Source: Nocardia donostiensis
Lineage (GTDB): Bacteria; Actinomycetota; Actinomycetes; Mycobacteriales; Mycobacteriaceae
Assembly: GCF_002081715.1 (NCBI RefSeq)
Contig: NZ_MUKP01000005.1
Span: 1 to 64,000 of the forward strand
Reading direction: 5' to 3'
Length of the DNA: 64,000 bases
Shown: positions 47,669 through 57,479 of the stretch, piece after piece
Layout: each line of letters begins with the position of its first letter
Position numbering within the stretch: the stretch's first letter is position 1
Notes under the pieces: generated by a model
What the model saw: only the letters and a program-made list of their open reading frames with translations
What the model was told of the DNA's origin: nothing
Databases searched by the model: none
Position numbers and translations under genes: made by a program

Positions 47669-48430
47669 ATGCAGCGTATCCCCAATGCGACCCAGCTCAC
47701 AGGACTCGGCGACGAGGACCTGGCACAGCTCTACGCCTACCCCGCCGGACTGGACCGGCCCTGGGTGCGGGCCAATTTCGTATCCAGTATCGACGGCGCC
47801 GCGACCAGCGACGGCACTACCAGCGGGCTCGGCTCCCCCGCCGACAAACGCGTCTACGACCTGCTGCGAGATCTCGCCGATGTGGTGCTCGTCGGAGCGG
47901 GCACGGTGCGCGCAGAGAACTACGCGGGCGCGCGTACCGATTCCGGTCGCAGACGGGCGCTGTTCGACCGGGGTTTCGGCGGCCACCGAGACGGTGCCCC
48001 GCCGCCGATCGCGGTGGTGACCGCGAGCTGCGCGCTGGACCCGGACGCGCGGCTGTGCACCGAGACCGGGACCCCGCCGCTGATCATCACCACTGCCGCC
48101 GCACCGGCGGACCGTAAACAGCGGTTGGTCGCTGCGGGCGCGGAGGTGATCGAAGCCGGTGAGCTCGCCGTCTCGGCACGGTCGATACTCGACACGCTCG
48201 CCGCGCGCGGACTGCGCCGGGTGCTGTGCGAGGGCGGTCCACACCTGTTCGGTGAACTGGTGGCCGACGGCGCCGTCGACGAGCTGTGCCTGACCATCAC
48301 CCCACTGCTGGTCGGTGGCACCGCACCGCGAATCTCGGTGTGGCACGAGCAGTTCCGCATGGCGATGCGGCGCGCCCATATCGTGTTCGACGACGACGGC
48401 ACGATACTCACCCGCTGGGTCCGTTCGTGA
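47669..48430 (+). CDS. ribD: Pyrimidine reductase (RibD C-terminal domain type)
   Basis: This 253-residue dihydrofolate-reductase-like protein has FVSSIDGAATSDGTTSGLG and VLCEGGPHLFGELVADGAVDE. It lacks the zinc deaminase domain of full-length RibD. It may reduce the riboflavin pathway intermediate, or act as a reductase of other pteridine-like substrates. The M. tuberculosis counterpart (Rv2671) was reported to provide dihydrofolate-reductase-like activity. Divergent from zapE. Confidence 0.87.
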   Translation: MQRIPNATQLTGLGDEDLAQLYAYPAGLDRPWVRANFVSSIDGAATSDGTTSGLGSPADKRVYDLLRDLADVVLVGAGTVRAENYAGARTDSGRRRALFDRGFGGHRDGAPPPIAVVTASCALDPDARLCTETGTPPLIITTAAAPADRKQRLVAAGAEVIEAGELAVSARSILDTLAARGLRRVLCEGGPHLFGELVADGAVDELCLTITPLLVGGTAPRISVWHEQFRMAMRRAHIVFDDDGTILTRWVRS

Positions 48431-48462
48431 AACGCGCGCACGGACCTGGCAGGCTGTAGCGC

Positions 48463-50013
48463 ATGCGCTGGACTCGGGCTGTGGTGCTGGCATCGGCACT
48501 TTCGATCATGATCGCCGGTTGCGGCGCCGGTCCCTCGGATCGGCCGGGTGTCGCCGTGGAACGTCCGCCGGTGCCCGGCGGCGCAACCACCACCGACGCT
48601 GTTCCCGCACCGCCGCGGCCCGGCGTCCCGAAGACGGACCTGAGCTGGCACCCCTGCACACAACCGACCTTCGACCAGTTCGGACTCGGCCCGGCACCTG
48701 CTGGGCTCGTGCTCGACTGCGCCGAATACTCGACGCCGATCGACGCGTCAGGCTCGGTGCTCGGGTCCTTCCGCACCGCTGCGGTGCGCGCGCGGCTGCC
48801 GCAGACCCCGGCCGACGCCGCGCCACTGGTGCTGACCTCCGGGGCGGACCGACCCTCCGCGGCCACCCTGGCGGGTTTGTCCGCAGGCCCGGCGAGCGCG
48901 CTGCTGGCCGCGCACCCCATTGTGGCCGTGGATCGGCGCGGGATCGGCGGCTCGCAGGCGATCGACTGCCTGCCCGACGACATCCGCCGCGGCCTGCACA
49001 ACAACGGCCAGTTCGCACCCGGTGGCGATCCGGTCGCGGCCATGACCGAGTTCAGCCAGGACGGCACCATCGCCTGCCGTGACTTTCTGCAGCCCTACGA
49101 CGGCACCTTCGATACCGCGCACGCCGCCGACGATATCGAGCAACTGCGCAAACAATGGCAGGTCGACCACATTGCGCTGCTCGGCACCGGCAACGGCGCA
49201 CTGGTGGCGTTGAACTATGCCCGCAAATTCGGCGATCATCTGGCCCGGCTGATCCTCGATTCCCCCGTCGCCGTCAACGCCGATGCCGTGACCAGAGCCG
49301 AACAGCGCGTCCAGGGCGCCGAAGCAGCGTTGACCGCTTTCGCGCAGCGCTGCGTCGGAGTCGGGTGCGCACTGGGACCGGACCCCCGCGCAGTGGTGAC
49401 ATCGCTGGTCGGTAAAGCGGCGGCGGGCGATCTGGGCGACATCTCGGCAAACGCATTGCTGACCGCCGTGACCGGCTTCCTCGGCAGTCCGCGCGCCGAC
49501 CAGGCCGCCCAGGTGGCCGAACTCGCCGACGCGCTGGCCGCAGCCGACCGCGGCGACCGCGGCGGATTGACGGCACTGATCCGAAGGGAAACCGCCGCCA
49601 CCGCCAGTGACGGACAGTTCGTCAACGTCTGCACCGACACCCAGCAGCCACCTGCACCGGCCCAGGCCGCCGACCTGGCGAAGGCATGGGGCGAGAAATA
49701 CCCGGTGTTCGGTCGCGCCGCCGCGATATCGCTGCTGACCTGCTCGGCGTGGCCGGCCAACCCGGCCCAGCCCGCGCTGGAGGATCTCGAATTACCGGTG
49801 CTGGTGCTGGCCGGAGTCGCCGATCCGGTGGCAGGCGCCGGGCAGGCATCGGTCACCGGTGTGCTCGGCACCGCGGGCGCCCGGCACGCGACCGTGAACT
49901 GGCAGGGGTGGGGGCATCCGGTAAGCGCTCATTCCGGTTGCGCGCAGCAGGCCGTGATCGACTATCTGAACGAGGCGAAACTGCCCGCGGACGGCACCGC
50001 CTGCCCCGCCTGA
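48463..50013 (+). CDS. Exported alpha/beta hydrolase lipoprotein (SCO-type peptidase family)
   Basis: This 516-residue protein has a lipobox SIMIAGCGAG (Cys20). It is followed by a hydrolase of the TAP-like exopeptidase group, with nucleophile region ALLGTGNGALVALNYARKF and a C-terminal WGHPV-His. In this sequence the nucleophile elbow reads G-T-G-N-G, where GxSxG is usual, so the expected serine is Asn. It may be inactive, or use another residue. It is the counterpart of mycobacterial Rv2672 by position, next to aftC. Confidence 0.75.
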   Translation: MRWTRAVVLASALSIMIAGCGAGPSDRPGVAVERPPVPGGATTTDAVPAPPRPGVPKTDLSWHPCTQPTFDQFGLGPAPAGLVLDCAEYSTPIDASGSVLGSFRTAAVRARLPQTPADAAPLVLTSGADRPSAATLAGLSAGPASALLAAHPIVAVDRRGIGGSQAIDCLPDDIRRGLHNNGQFAPGGDPVAAMTEFSQDGTIACRDFLQPYDGTFDTAHAADDIEQLRKQWQVDHIALLGTGNGALVALNYARKFGDHLARLILDSPVAVNADAVTRAEQRVQGAEAALTAFAQRCVGVGCALGPDPRAVVTSLVGKAAAGDLGDISANALLTAVTGFLGSPRADQAAQVAELADALAAADRGDRGGLTALIRRETAATASDGQFVNVCTDTQQPPAPAQAADLAKAWGEKYPVFGRAAAISLLTCSAWPANPAQPALEDLELPVLVLAGVADPVAGAGQASVTGVLGTAGARHATVNWQGWGHPVSAHSGCAQQAVIDYLNEAKLPADGTACPA

Positions 50014-50039
50014 CCGGCGGACCGACAATGGGTCCCGGC

Positions 50040-50078
50040 AACACTGGGGCACGATCCGGTGTACCGTGCCCCAGTGTT
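50040..50078. repeat. Perfect 14-bp inverted repeat spanning the aftC start
   Basis: AACACTGGGGCACG (50040-50053) and its exact complement (50065-50078) flank an 11-base loop. The GTG at 50059 lies inside the loop and a second in-frame GTG at 50074 lies in the right arm. The hairpin could end transcription from the hydrolase gene or mask aftC translation. Confidence 0.75.
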
Positions 50079-51429
50079 ACTTCGACAGCTCGAGCCCCGA
50101 ACAGCTCGCACCACCGCCGATGTGATCAAGTTCGCGCTTTGGCCGCTGGCGGTCATGACCGTGCTGAACCGGGTTTTCATCAAAGCTGTCAACGGTTTCA
50201 TCACCGATGACTACAAGCCCGTCTACCAGGCCTCCCTGGATTTTCTCAACGGGCGCGCGGTGTACACCGCGAACTTCGATTCGGTCGACCCGCACTACCT
50301 GTATCCGCCCAGCGGCACCCTGCTCATCGCGCCCATCGCGATCATCGACTACGAGAAGTCGCGGTGGCTGTTCATCCTGCTGAACGCGGTGGCGATCCTG
50401 ATCGCCTGGTATCTGCTGCTGCGGCTGTTCAAGTACACGCTGCGCTCGGTCGCCGCGCCCGCGCTGCTGCTGGCGATGTTCATGTCCGAGACGGTTATCA
50501 ACACCCTGGTCTTCACCAACGTCAACGGCTGTCTGCTGCTCGGCGAAATGATCTTCCTGCATCTGCTGTTGCGCAGACGCGATCTGCTGGCCGGCGCGGT
50601 GCTCGGTCTGACGATGGCCGTGAAACCGACGTTGGCGCCATTGCTACTGGTCGCGGCGGCGCGCAGGCAATGGGGGGTTCTGGTCACCGCACTCGGTGTG
50701 CCGGTCGCGTTGGTCGCCGTCGCGTGGCCGCTGTCGAAGGACCCGGAGAAGTTCTTCAGCCACACCATGCCGTACCTGTTCGAGTCGCGCGACTACTTCA
50801 ACAGCGCGATCGTCGGGAACGCCGAGTACTACGGGCTGCCGCCATGGCTCACCTGGGGTATGCGGCTGGGGATGGGTGTGCTGGTCGCCCTCACCCTGTG
50901 GCTGCTGTATCGCTACTACCGCGACGACGAGCTGTTCTTCGTCACCACCACCTCCGGTGTCCTGCTGACCGCCTCGTGGCTGCTGTCGTCGCTGGGGCAG
51001 ATGTACTACTCGATGCTGCTGTTCCCGTTCCTGATGACGGTGGTGCTGCGGAACTCGGTGCTGCGGAACTGGCCCGCCTGGCTGGCGATCTTCGGGTTCA
51101 TGTCTTACGACAAATGGTTGTCGGACCGCTGGCAGAGCCTCGGCCGCAACCTGGAATACCTGCGCATCACCTTCGGGTGGGGGCTGCTGCTGCTGGTGGT
51201 GTTCTGTGTGCTCGCCGACCGGTATCTGGCCGCCCGGCGGGAAGGGCGGCTGCCGTTCGGACTGGACCAGCCGTGGATGGCGTCGGCGCCCGACCCGCGT
51301 AACGGGACCGAAGAGGAGCCGGAATCCCACCCGGTTACCACCGCCGAACCGGCCGCCGGCCGTGCGACGACCCCCGCGGTGCGCAATGGGAAAGCGACGA
51401 ACGAGGACGAGCGTATTAGCGTGGAGTGA
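50059..51429 (+). CDS. aftC: Arabinofuranosyltransferase AftC
   Basis: This membrane glycosyltransferase of about 450 residues has some ten hydrophobic segments and the N-terminal acidic loop NGFITDDYKPVYQASLDFL, typical of GT-C enzymes. It adds the alpha-1,3 branch arabinose of arabinogalactan and lipoarabinomannan. The start is uncertain: the GTG at 50059 lies inside a perfect inverted repeat, so the in-frame GTG at 50074 or a later one may be real. The acidic C-terminal tail (NGTEEEPESHP) is dispensable-looking. Its stop overlaps the msrB start. Confidence 0.9.
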   Translation: MYRAPVLLRQLEPRTARTTADVIKFALWPLAVMTVLNRVFIKAVNGFITDDYKPVYQASLDFLNGRAVYTANFDSVDPHYLYPPSGTLLIAPIAIIDYEKSRWLFILLNAVAILIAWYLLLRLFKYTLRSVAAPALLLAMFMSETVINTLVFTNVNGCLLLGEMIFLHLLLRRRDLLAGAVLGLTMAVKPTLAPLLLVAAARRQWGVLVTALGVPVALVAVAWPLSKDPEKFFSHTMPYLFESRDYFNSAIVGNAEYYGLPPWLTWGMRLGMGVLVALTLWLLYRYYRDDELFFVTTTSGVLLTASWLLSSLGQMYYSMLLFPFLMTVVLRNSVLRNWPAWLAIFGFMSYDKWLSDRWQSLGRNLEYLRITFGWGLLLLVVFCVLADRYLAARREGRLPFGLDQPWMASAPDPRNGTEEEPESHPVTTAEPAAGRATTPAVRNGKATNEDERISVE

Positions 51430-51881
51430 TGAGCTCCGAAACGCACGCGGCCGACAGCTCGCTGCCCGCTCCGCGTATCCAGCTGACCCCGCAGCAGTGG
51501 CGGACAAAGCTGAGCCCGCAGGAATACGCGGTGCTGCGGGAGGCCGCCACCGAACGACCGTTCACCGGTGAATACACCGACACCACCGACGAAGGCGTGT
51601 ACACCTGCCGGGCCTGCGGCGCCGAACTGTTCCGCAGCAGCGAGAAGTTCGCATCGCATTGCGGCTGGCCGTCCTTCTTCGACCCCGCCGACTCCGATGC
51701 GGTGCTCCTGCGCCCGGACGATTCGCTGGGGATGCGCCGGGTCGAAGTGCTGTGCGCACGTTGCCACAGCCACCTCGGCCACGTTTTCGAGGGCGAGGGA
51801 TACCGAACGCCCACCGACAAGCGGTACTGCATCAACTCCATCGCCCTGCGACTGAACCCCTCGACCAGCGCAGTGGAGTAG
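51429..51881 (+). CDS. msrB: Peptide methionine-(R)-S-oxide reductase MsrB
   Basis: This 150-residue enzyme repairs oxidised methionine (R form). Zinc Cys pairs CRACGAE and CARCHSH, the GWPSFF motif and the catalytic Cys in RYCINSIALR are all present. The ATG at 51429 overlaps the aftC stop by one base. The neighbouring redox and heme genes match the M. tuberculosis order Rv2673-Rv2676c. Confidence 0.95.
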   Translation: MSSETHAADSSLPAPRIQLTPQQWRTKLSPQEYAVLREAATERPFTGEYTDTTDEGVYTCRACGAELFRSSEKFASHCGWPSFFDPADSDAVLLRPDDSLGMRRVEVLCARCHSHLGHVFEGEGYRTPTDKRYCINSIALRLNPSTSAVE

Positions 51882-51920
51882 TTGCCGTAAACACACCCAG
51901 CGGTACGGTACGCAAGCTTC

Positions 51921-51967
51921 CCCCTGGGCGCATGCCCCGATTTCCCGGGGGGGGTGCGCCACAGGGG
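51921..51967. terminator. Bidirectional terminator-like hairpin between msrB and hemQ
   Basis: A long imperfect stem: CCCCTG with CAGGGG, GGCGCA with TGCGCC, and CCCC with GGGG around a GATTTCCC loop. It lies between the stops of two converging genes, 40 and 16 bases away, so it can end both transcripts. Confidence 0.65.
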
Positions 51968-51982
51968 CAACCGCGTAGTCGG

Positions 51983-52678
51983 TCAGGGCAGGGCGGCGAT
52001 GAGCTTTTCGACGTCGACGCGCGGGCCCGTGAAGAACGGTGTCTCTTCGCGCACATGCCGCCGCGCGTCGGTGGCACGCAGATCGCGCATCAGGTCGACG
52101 ATGCGGTGCAATTCCGGCGCCTCGAAGGCGAGGATCCACTCGTAGTCGCCGAGAGCGAAGGAGCTGACGGTGTTGGCGCGCACATCCGGGTAGCCGCGGG
52201 CTTCTTTGCCGTGATCGGCGAGCATCTTGCGGCGTTCGTCGTCGGGCAGCAGATACCACTCGTAGGAACGGACGAACGGATACACGCAGATGTAGTTGCC
52301 CGGCTCCTCACCGGCCAGGAACGCCGGGATATGGCTCTTGTTGAACTCGGCGGGACGGTGCAGTGCCACATTGCTCCACACCGGGTCGCTCGCCCGCCCC
52401 AGCTCCGTGGTGCGGCGGAAATCCGCGTATGCGGCCTGCAGGTCCTCAACACGTTCGGCGTGCGTCCAGATCATGAAATCGGCGTCGGCACGCATACCGG
52501 CGACATCATAGATCCCGCGCACCACCACACCCTTGTCGGCGAGGCCGTCGAAGAAGGCCCGAGCCTCCTTGATCGCCGTCGCACGGTCGTCTCCCAGCAC
52601 CCCCGGCCGAACCTGGAACACCGAGAACATCAGGTAGCGGATAGTGGAATTGAGGGCCTGGTAATCGAGTCGCGCCAT
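51983..52678 (-). CDS. hemQ: Coproheme decarboxylase HemQ
   Basis: This 231-residue chlorite-dismutase-fold enzyme makes heme b from coproheme in Gram-positive bacteria. The heme-binding His lies in ADHGKEAR and the catalytic Tyr in [12 protein letters not shown]. The terminal sequence [13 protein letters not shown] is typical. It lies downstream of hemG and hemE with the same orientation, so the three are probably one operon. Confidence 0.94.
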   Translation of the reverse strand: MARLDYQALNSTIRYLMFSVFQVRPGVLGDDRATAIKEARAFFDGLADKGVVVRGIYDVAGMRADADFMIWTHAERVEDLQAAYADFRRTTELGRASDPVWSNVALHRPAEFNKSHIPAFLAGEEPGNYICVYPFVRSYEWYLLPDDERRKMLADHGKEARGYPDVRANTVSSFALGDYEWILAFEAPELHRIVDLMRDLRATDARRHVREETPFFTGPRVDVEKLIAALP

Positions 52679-52744
52679 AAGCCCATACTGCCACTACGCG
52701 GTCGGCGGCCCCTGGCCGGATGACCTGCCGCTCCGGCGGCGCGA

Positions 52745-54100
52745 TCAGCGGCCGAGCGCAGTGAGCTGATCGGCGATCCGGCGAGCGGCCGCGGTGGCTG
52801 CGGCGACACAAGCCGGAACGCCGACACCGTGCAGGTACGCCCCGGCGACCGCGAGGCGCTCCACCTTCGCGACCCCGGATTCGATCGCGGCGACCCGATC
52901 GGGATGACCGGGAGCGTACTGGGCCAGCCCCCCGGGCCAGCGCTGCACGACAGCCGACAGCGGCGCGATCGGCATACCGGTGACGGTCGCCAGATCATCG
53001 GTGGCAGCAGCGATCAGTTCCTCATCGGTCCAGCCCAGCGGGGCATCGTCACCGAATTTGCCGAACGAGGCGCGCACCATGGCGCCGCGCGCGGCCAGAT
53101 GCGGCCATTTGCGGCTGGACAACGTGAAGGCTTTGGCCCGCAACGGCTCCCCGGTGGCGATGAGGATGCCGGAATTCTGCGGTAACTCCGTGTCGCGAGG
53201 CAGTGCGAGAGCGACGACCGCCGAGGAGGACAGTTCTATCTCGGCGGCTGCTGCCGCTGCGCCGGGAGCGATACCGCGCAGCAGTCGGGCAGTCACCGGG
53301 GCAGGCGAGGCGAGAACAACCGCGTCCACCGCGCCGATCGGATCGACAGCCCAGCCCTGCCCGGACCTGTCCAGCCCCGTGGCGGCGGTGGAACAAACGA
53401 AGGTGGCGGCGGAAGCGGACGCCAACGCGTCGAGCAGCACCCGATAACCGTCTCGGATACCACCGAACACCGGATCCGTCGACGGTGGCGGCAGCGCCGC
53501 ATGCACGGCGGCCGTCAAACTCGCCGCACCCGCATCGAGCGCTGCGGCCAACGTCGGTAGTGCGGCACGCAGCCCGATCGAGCGAGAACTCCCCGCGTAC
53601 ACGCCGCCCAGCAGCGGGTCGACACTGCGTGCCACGGTCTGCGCGCCGAAACGATCCGCGACCAGCCGATAGACATCGGTATCGGAGCCCGGCTCCCACG
53701 ACAACGGCCGATCGGCTTCCGCAGCGATGCGGGCGAGCGTCTCGGCGTCCACCAGACCGCGTACCGACTCCGGGCCGGACGGAATACCCATCAGGGTTTT
53801 CTCGGGCAGCGGATGCGTACGGTCCTGCGACCAGATCAGCGGGCGAAGTCCGGCGGGAGTCACCAACTGCGCTGCCAACCCCAGTTCGCGCAGCAATTCC
53901 GGCACCTCGGGCCTGCGACCGACAAAAGCCTCGGCACCCAAGTCCAGCGGCTCCCCACCGACCTCACCGGTATGCAGGATTCCGCCCAGCCGGTTACGGC
54001 GTTCGAGCACTATGATCTCGGCCGCAGCCCCCAGAAACCCGCGCAACCGATAGGCGGCCACCAACCCGCTGATACCGCCACCAATCACTGCAATCCGCAT
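52745..54100 (-). CDS. hemG: Coproporphyrinogen/protoporphyrinogen oxidase (HemY/CgoX type)
   Basis: This 451-residue FAD enzyme starts RIAVIGGGISGLVAAYRLRG with the dinucleotide-binding motif. It then has HTGEVGGEPLDLGAEAFVGR and a C-terminal PVAGAYLHGVGVP-like end (AVAGAYLHGVGVPACVA). In the coproporphyrin route it oxidises coproporphyrinogen III. Naming in databases varies (hemG, hemY, cgoX). It sits between hemE and hemQ. Confidence 0.93.
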   Translation of the reverse strand: MRIAVIGGGISGLVAAYRLRGFLGAAAEIIVLERRNRLGGILHTGEVGGEPLDLGAEAFVGRRPEVPELLRELGLAAQLVTPAGLRPLIWSQDRTHPLPEKTLMGIPSGPESVRGLVDAETLARIAAEADRPLSWEPGSDTDVYRLVADRFGAQTVARSVDPLLGGVYAGSSRSIGLRAALPTLAAALDAGAASLTAAVHAALPPPSTDPVFGGIRDGYRVLLDALASASAATFVCSTAATGLDRSGQGWAVDPIGAVDAVVLASPAPVTARLLRGIAPGAAAAAAEIELSSSAVVALALPRDTELPQNSGILIATGEPLRAKAFTLSSRKWPHLAARGAMVRASFGKFGDDAPLGWTDEELIAAATDDLATVTGMPIAPLSAVVQRWPGGLAQYAPGHPDRVAAIESGVAKVERLAVAGAYLHGVGVPACVAAATAAARRIADQLTALGR

Positions 54101-54144
54101 GATGGGAGCTTATTGCCGCGACTTGGCCGCGGCTGGTTCGCCTC

Positions 54145-55203
54145 TCACAGCTCGTGCACCAACTCCACCAATGCGGTGAGCGCACCGGGATCGGTATCGG
54201 GCAGCACCCCGTGGCCGAGGTTGAAGATATGGCCGGTTGCGCCCATCGTGATCGCCTCGTCGGCCTCGGCCACGATCCGCCTCGCCTCGGTTGCCACGGC
54301 ATCGGCACCGGCGAACAGTACGGCCGGATCGAGGTTGCCCTGCAAGGCTTTTCCTGGACCGACGCGACGCACCGCCTCGGTCAGCGGCACCCGCCAGTCC
54401 ACGCCGACGACTTCGACGCCCGCCTCACCCATCGCACCGAGTAGTTCCCCGGTGCCCACTCCGAAGTGGATACGCGGGACCTCGGCGTCGGAGATTTCGG
54501 CGAACACCCGCTCCGAATGCGGCAGCACGAACTTGCGGTAGTCGGCTTCGGTCAGCGCACCTGCCCAGGAGTCGAATACCTGCACCGCGTCCACTCCGGC
54601 GGCGAGCTGGGCCTGCAGGAACGCGATGGTGATATCAGTGAGCACGCCGAGCAGTTCATGCCAGCTCGCCGGGTCGGCGTACATCATCGCCTTGGTGTGT
54701 TCGTGGTTCTTGCTCGGACCGCCTTCGACCAGATACGACGCGAGGGTGAACGGGGCGCCCGCGAACCCGATCAGCGGGGTCTGCCCCAGCTCGCCGATCA
54801 GCAGACGCACCCCCTCGGAGATCGCCCCGACCTCCTCCGGCCGCAAACGGGGCAGCGCGCGCACATCGCCTGCGGTGCGCACCGGATCGGCGACCACCGG
54901 CCCGACCCCGGCCACGATATCGAGATCGATACCGGCCGCCTTGAGCGGAACGACGATGTCGGAGAACAGGATTGCCGCGTCCACATCATGTCTGCGAACC
55001 GGTTGCATGGTGATCTCACACACCAACTCCGGGTCGAAACAGGACTCGAGCATGCCGATACCGGCGCGCACCCGCCGGTACTCGGGCAGGGAACGACCGG
55101 CTTGGCGCATGAACCACACCGGCCGCCTACCAGGAACAGCGCCGGTGGCGGCGGCCAGGAAGGGGGCATCGGTCAACCGGCGACGGGTGTAGGTGCTCAC
55201 CAT
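54145..55203 (-). CDS. hemE: Uroporphyrinogen decarboxylase
   Basis: This 352-residue enzyme decarboxylates uroporphyrinogen III to coproporphyrinogen [17 protein letters not shown] carries the substrate-binding Arg residues, [17 protein letters not shown] is typical, and [16 protein letters not shown] follows. The ATG at 55203 starts the family core; the longer frame to 55440 is rejected because it runs into the opposite gene. Confidence 0.95.
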   Translation of the reverse strand: MVSTYTRRRLTDAPFLAAATGAVPGRRPVWFMRQAGRSLPEYRRVRAGIGMLESCFDPELVCEITMQPVRRHDVDAAILFSDIVVPLKAAGIDLDIVAGVGPVVADPVRTAGDVRALPRLRPEEVGAISEGVRLLIGELGQTPLIGFAGAPFTLASYLVEGGPSKNHEHTKAMMYADPASWHELLGVLTDITIAFLQAQLAAGVDAVQVFDSWAGALTEADYRKFVLPHSERVFAEISDAEVPRIHFGVGTGELLGAMGEAGVEVVGVDWRVPLTEAVRRVGPGKALQGNLDPAVLFAGADAVATEARRIVAEADEAITMGATGHIFNLGHGVLPDTDPGALTALVELVHEL

Positions 55204-55345
55204 GGCTATCGTAGGCGGCCCCGGCGCAGCGGCGGACCCGAGCCGAGAATCACCTCCGGGCGAAGACGCCCCGCACAGACGCCGCATCGAGTCCAGCGGC
55301 GCGCCTCCGCCCGCCCCGCTGCGTTCGGGTCTACCGTCACCTTCC

Positions 55346-55984
55346 GTGACACCGCTCGACTTCCGCGACGGCGCCGCACCGACCGAGGATCCCGACGACG
55401 AACCTGCTTCTTTTCGTGCCGCGGTCGACGCGATGGGCACCGCAACCGTTCATCCCCGGATCGAGCTGGCTCCGATCCGCCCACCACAGCGCCTCGCTCC
55501 GTATTCATACGCTATCGGCGCCGAGGTCGAACACCTCGACACACCGACAGTGCCGACCGACTCCGAAGGAGACGCCTTCGGCAGACTGATCCTGTTGCAC
55601 GATCCCCACGGGCACGAGGCATGGCACGGCACCTTCCGGCTGGTCGCCTATATCCAGGCCGATATCGATGGCGCACTGGCCACCGACCCGCTGCTGCCCG
55701 AGGTCGCCTGGAGCTGGCTCGTCGATGCGCTGGAATCACGCAGCGAACCGTTCACCGCGCTCGGCGGCACGGTGACATCGACCAGTTCGGTGCGATACGG
55801 CGATATCGCGGGTCCGCCGCGGGCTCACCAATTGGAACTCCGGGCCTCGTGGACCGCGAGCAGCACGCATATGCAATCGCATGTGGAGGCGTTCGCCGAG
55901 GTGCTCGCTTACGCCGCCGGGCTGCCCCCGGCAGGCATCACCCATTTGCGGCCGGACCCGTACACCGATACCGACCGCGATTGA
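55346..55984 (+). CDS. DUF3000-family conserved protein
   Basis: This 212-residue protein of actinobacterial DUF3000 type starts with an acidic [18 protein letters not shown] and then [12 protein letters not shown]. Function unknown. The GTG at 55346 is chosen because it gives the length of the M. tuberculosis Rv2680 protein (about 210 residues), and a TACCGT -10-like box lies eight bases upstream; longer starts at 55193 or 55202 would overlap hemE on the other strand. Followed after 21 bases by the RNase D-like gene. Confidence 0.78.
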   Translation: MTPLDFRDGAAPTEDPDDEPASFRAAVDAMGTATVHPRIELAPIRPPQRLAPYSYAIGAEVEHLDTPTVPTDSEGDAFGRLILLHDPHGHEAWHGTFRLVAYIQADIDGALATDPLLPEVAWSWLVDALESRSEPFTALGGTVTSTSSVRYGDIAGPPRAHQLELRASWTASSTHMQSHVEAFAEVLAYAAGLPPAGITHLRPDPYTDTDRD

Positions 55985-56005
55985 GGGCACGTAGAGTTTT
56001 CCTCT

Positions 56006-57337
56006 ATGCCGGTAGCAGAGCAGCCCGATCACCGCGCCGCGGCCGGTGGTGACGGGGATGGGAGCAACGCAGAGCCCACGACGGTGGACAACGATCCGAT
56101 CGCTGCGGTTCCGCTGCTCGCGCCCATCGCGGGTGTGCCCCCGGTGCTCGACACCGCCGACGCGATCGCCGAGGCCGCGGCCGGTCTCGCTCGAGGTAGC
56201 GGCCCGCTCGCCGTGGACGCCGAGCGGGCGTCGGGCTTCCGCTACTCGGCACGGGCGTATCTGATCCAGCTGCGCCGCGCGGACGCGGGCACCGTGCTCA
56301 TCGACCCGATCCCGGTGGTCGATGCGCTGGGGCCGCTGGCGGAGGCGATCAACCACCTCGAATGGGTACTGCATTCGGCCGACCAGGATCTGCCCGGCCT
56401 GGCCGAGCTGGGGTTGCGTCCCGCCCGCCTGTTCGACACCGAGTTGGGTGGCAGGCTCGCCGGTTTCGAACGGGTCGGGCTGGCTGCGATGGTGGAACGG
56501 CTACTCGGTCGTGAGCTACGTAAAGGGCACGGCGCAGCAGACTGGTCGACCCGGCCGCTGCCGGACGCCTGGCTCAACTACGCCGCACTCGATGTGGAAC
56601 TGCTGCTCGAGCTCCGCGATGCGGTGGCCGCATCGCTGGCCGAACAGGGCAAAACCGAATGGGCCGCCCAGGAATTCGAATATGTCCGGCTCAGCGAACC
56701 CGCACCGCCCAAAGCCGATCGTTGGCGGCGCACCTCCGGTATCCACACGCTGCGCAAGGCCAGGCAATTGGCGACGGTGCGTGAGCTGTGGACCGCCCGC
56801 GACTCCCTGGCGCGCACCCGTGATGTGGCCCCCGCCCGGGTACTGCCCGATTCGGCGATCATCGCCGCCGCGGCGGCGCAACCACGCACCATCGCTGCGC
56901 TGCGCACGCTGCCGGTGTTCGGCGGCCCCCGCCAGCGCCGCTACTCACGCGAATGGCTCGCCGCGATCGAGCGGGCCCGCGCACTACCCGACAGCGAACT
57001 GCCCCCGACGAGCCAGCCCTACGACGGCCCGCCCCCGGTCAACCGGTGGGAGCGCCGCGACCCGGCTGCCGCTGTCCGGCTCACCCGCGCCCGCGCCGCG
57101 TTAGCCGACCTCTCGGCCGAAGTTCGCGTTCCGGTGGAGAACCTGCTGGCCCCCGACCTGGTCCGCCGCTTGTGCTGGGACGGGCTCCCCGCCTACGACC
57201 ACGGCCCCGAATCGCCGGTAGAACTCGCCGCGGCCATCGACGTATTCCTGAAATCCGGTGGGGCCAGGCCGTGGCAGCGCGAAGTCACGGTCGGCCCTCT
57301 CACCGCCGCTCTCGCCGCACCTCCGGTCGCCGACTAG
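56006..57337 (+). CDS. RNase D-like 3'-5' exonuclease with HRDC domain
   Basis: This 443-residue protein has a DEDD exonuclease domain: LAVDAERASGFRY (D-x-E), LHSADQDLPGLAELGL and AWLNYAALDVELLLEL. A C-terminal HRDC-like region (PVFGGPRQRRYSREWLAAI) follows. It matures or degrades RNA 3' ends in its family. Paired with the DUF3000 gene as in M. tuberculosis Rv2680-Rv2681. Confidence 0.9.
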   Translation: MPVAEQPDHRAAAGGDGDGSNAEPTTVDNDPIAAVPLLAPIAGVPPVLDTADAIAEAAAGLARGSGPLAVDAERASGFRYSARAYLIQLRRADAGTVLIDPIPVVDALGPLAEAINHLEWVLHSADQDLPGLAELGLRPARLFDTELGGRLAGFERVGLAAMVERLLGRELRKGHGAADWSTRPLPDAWLNYAALDVELLLELRDAVAASLAEQGKTEWAAQEFEYVRLSEPAPPKADRWRRTSGIHTLRKARQLATVRELWTARDSLARTRDVAPARVLPDSAIIAAAAAQPRTIAALRTLPVFGGPRQRRYSREWLAAIERARALPDSELPPTSQPYDGPPPVNRWERRDPAAAVRLTRARAALADLSAEVRVPVENLLAPDLVRRLCWDGLPAYDHGPESPVELAAAIDVFLKSGGARPWQREVTVGPLTAALAAPPVAD

Positions 57338-57479
57338 CCGGTCCGCCAGATAGTCGGCCACCCGCAAGATCATGGCGACCGCCGATGACGACGGCCGAGA
57401 CGTAGCTCACTGAGCAAACCACTCGAGCCGCCGACCGGCTGCTGATTGCGCTGCCTACGTTCCTTGCGGCGGCAACGCG

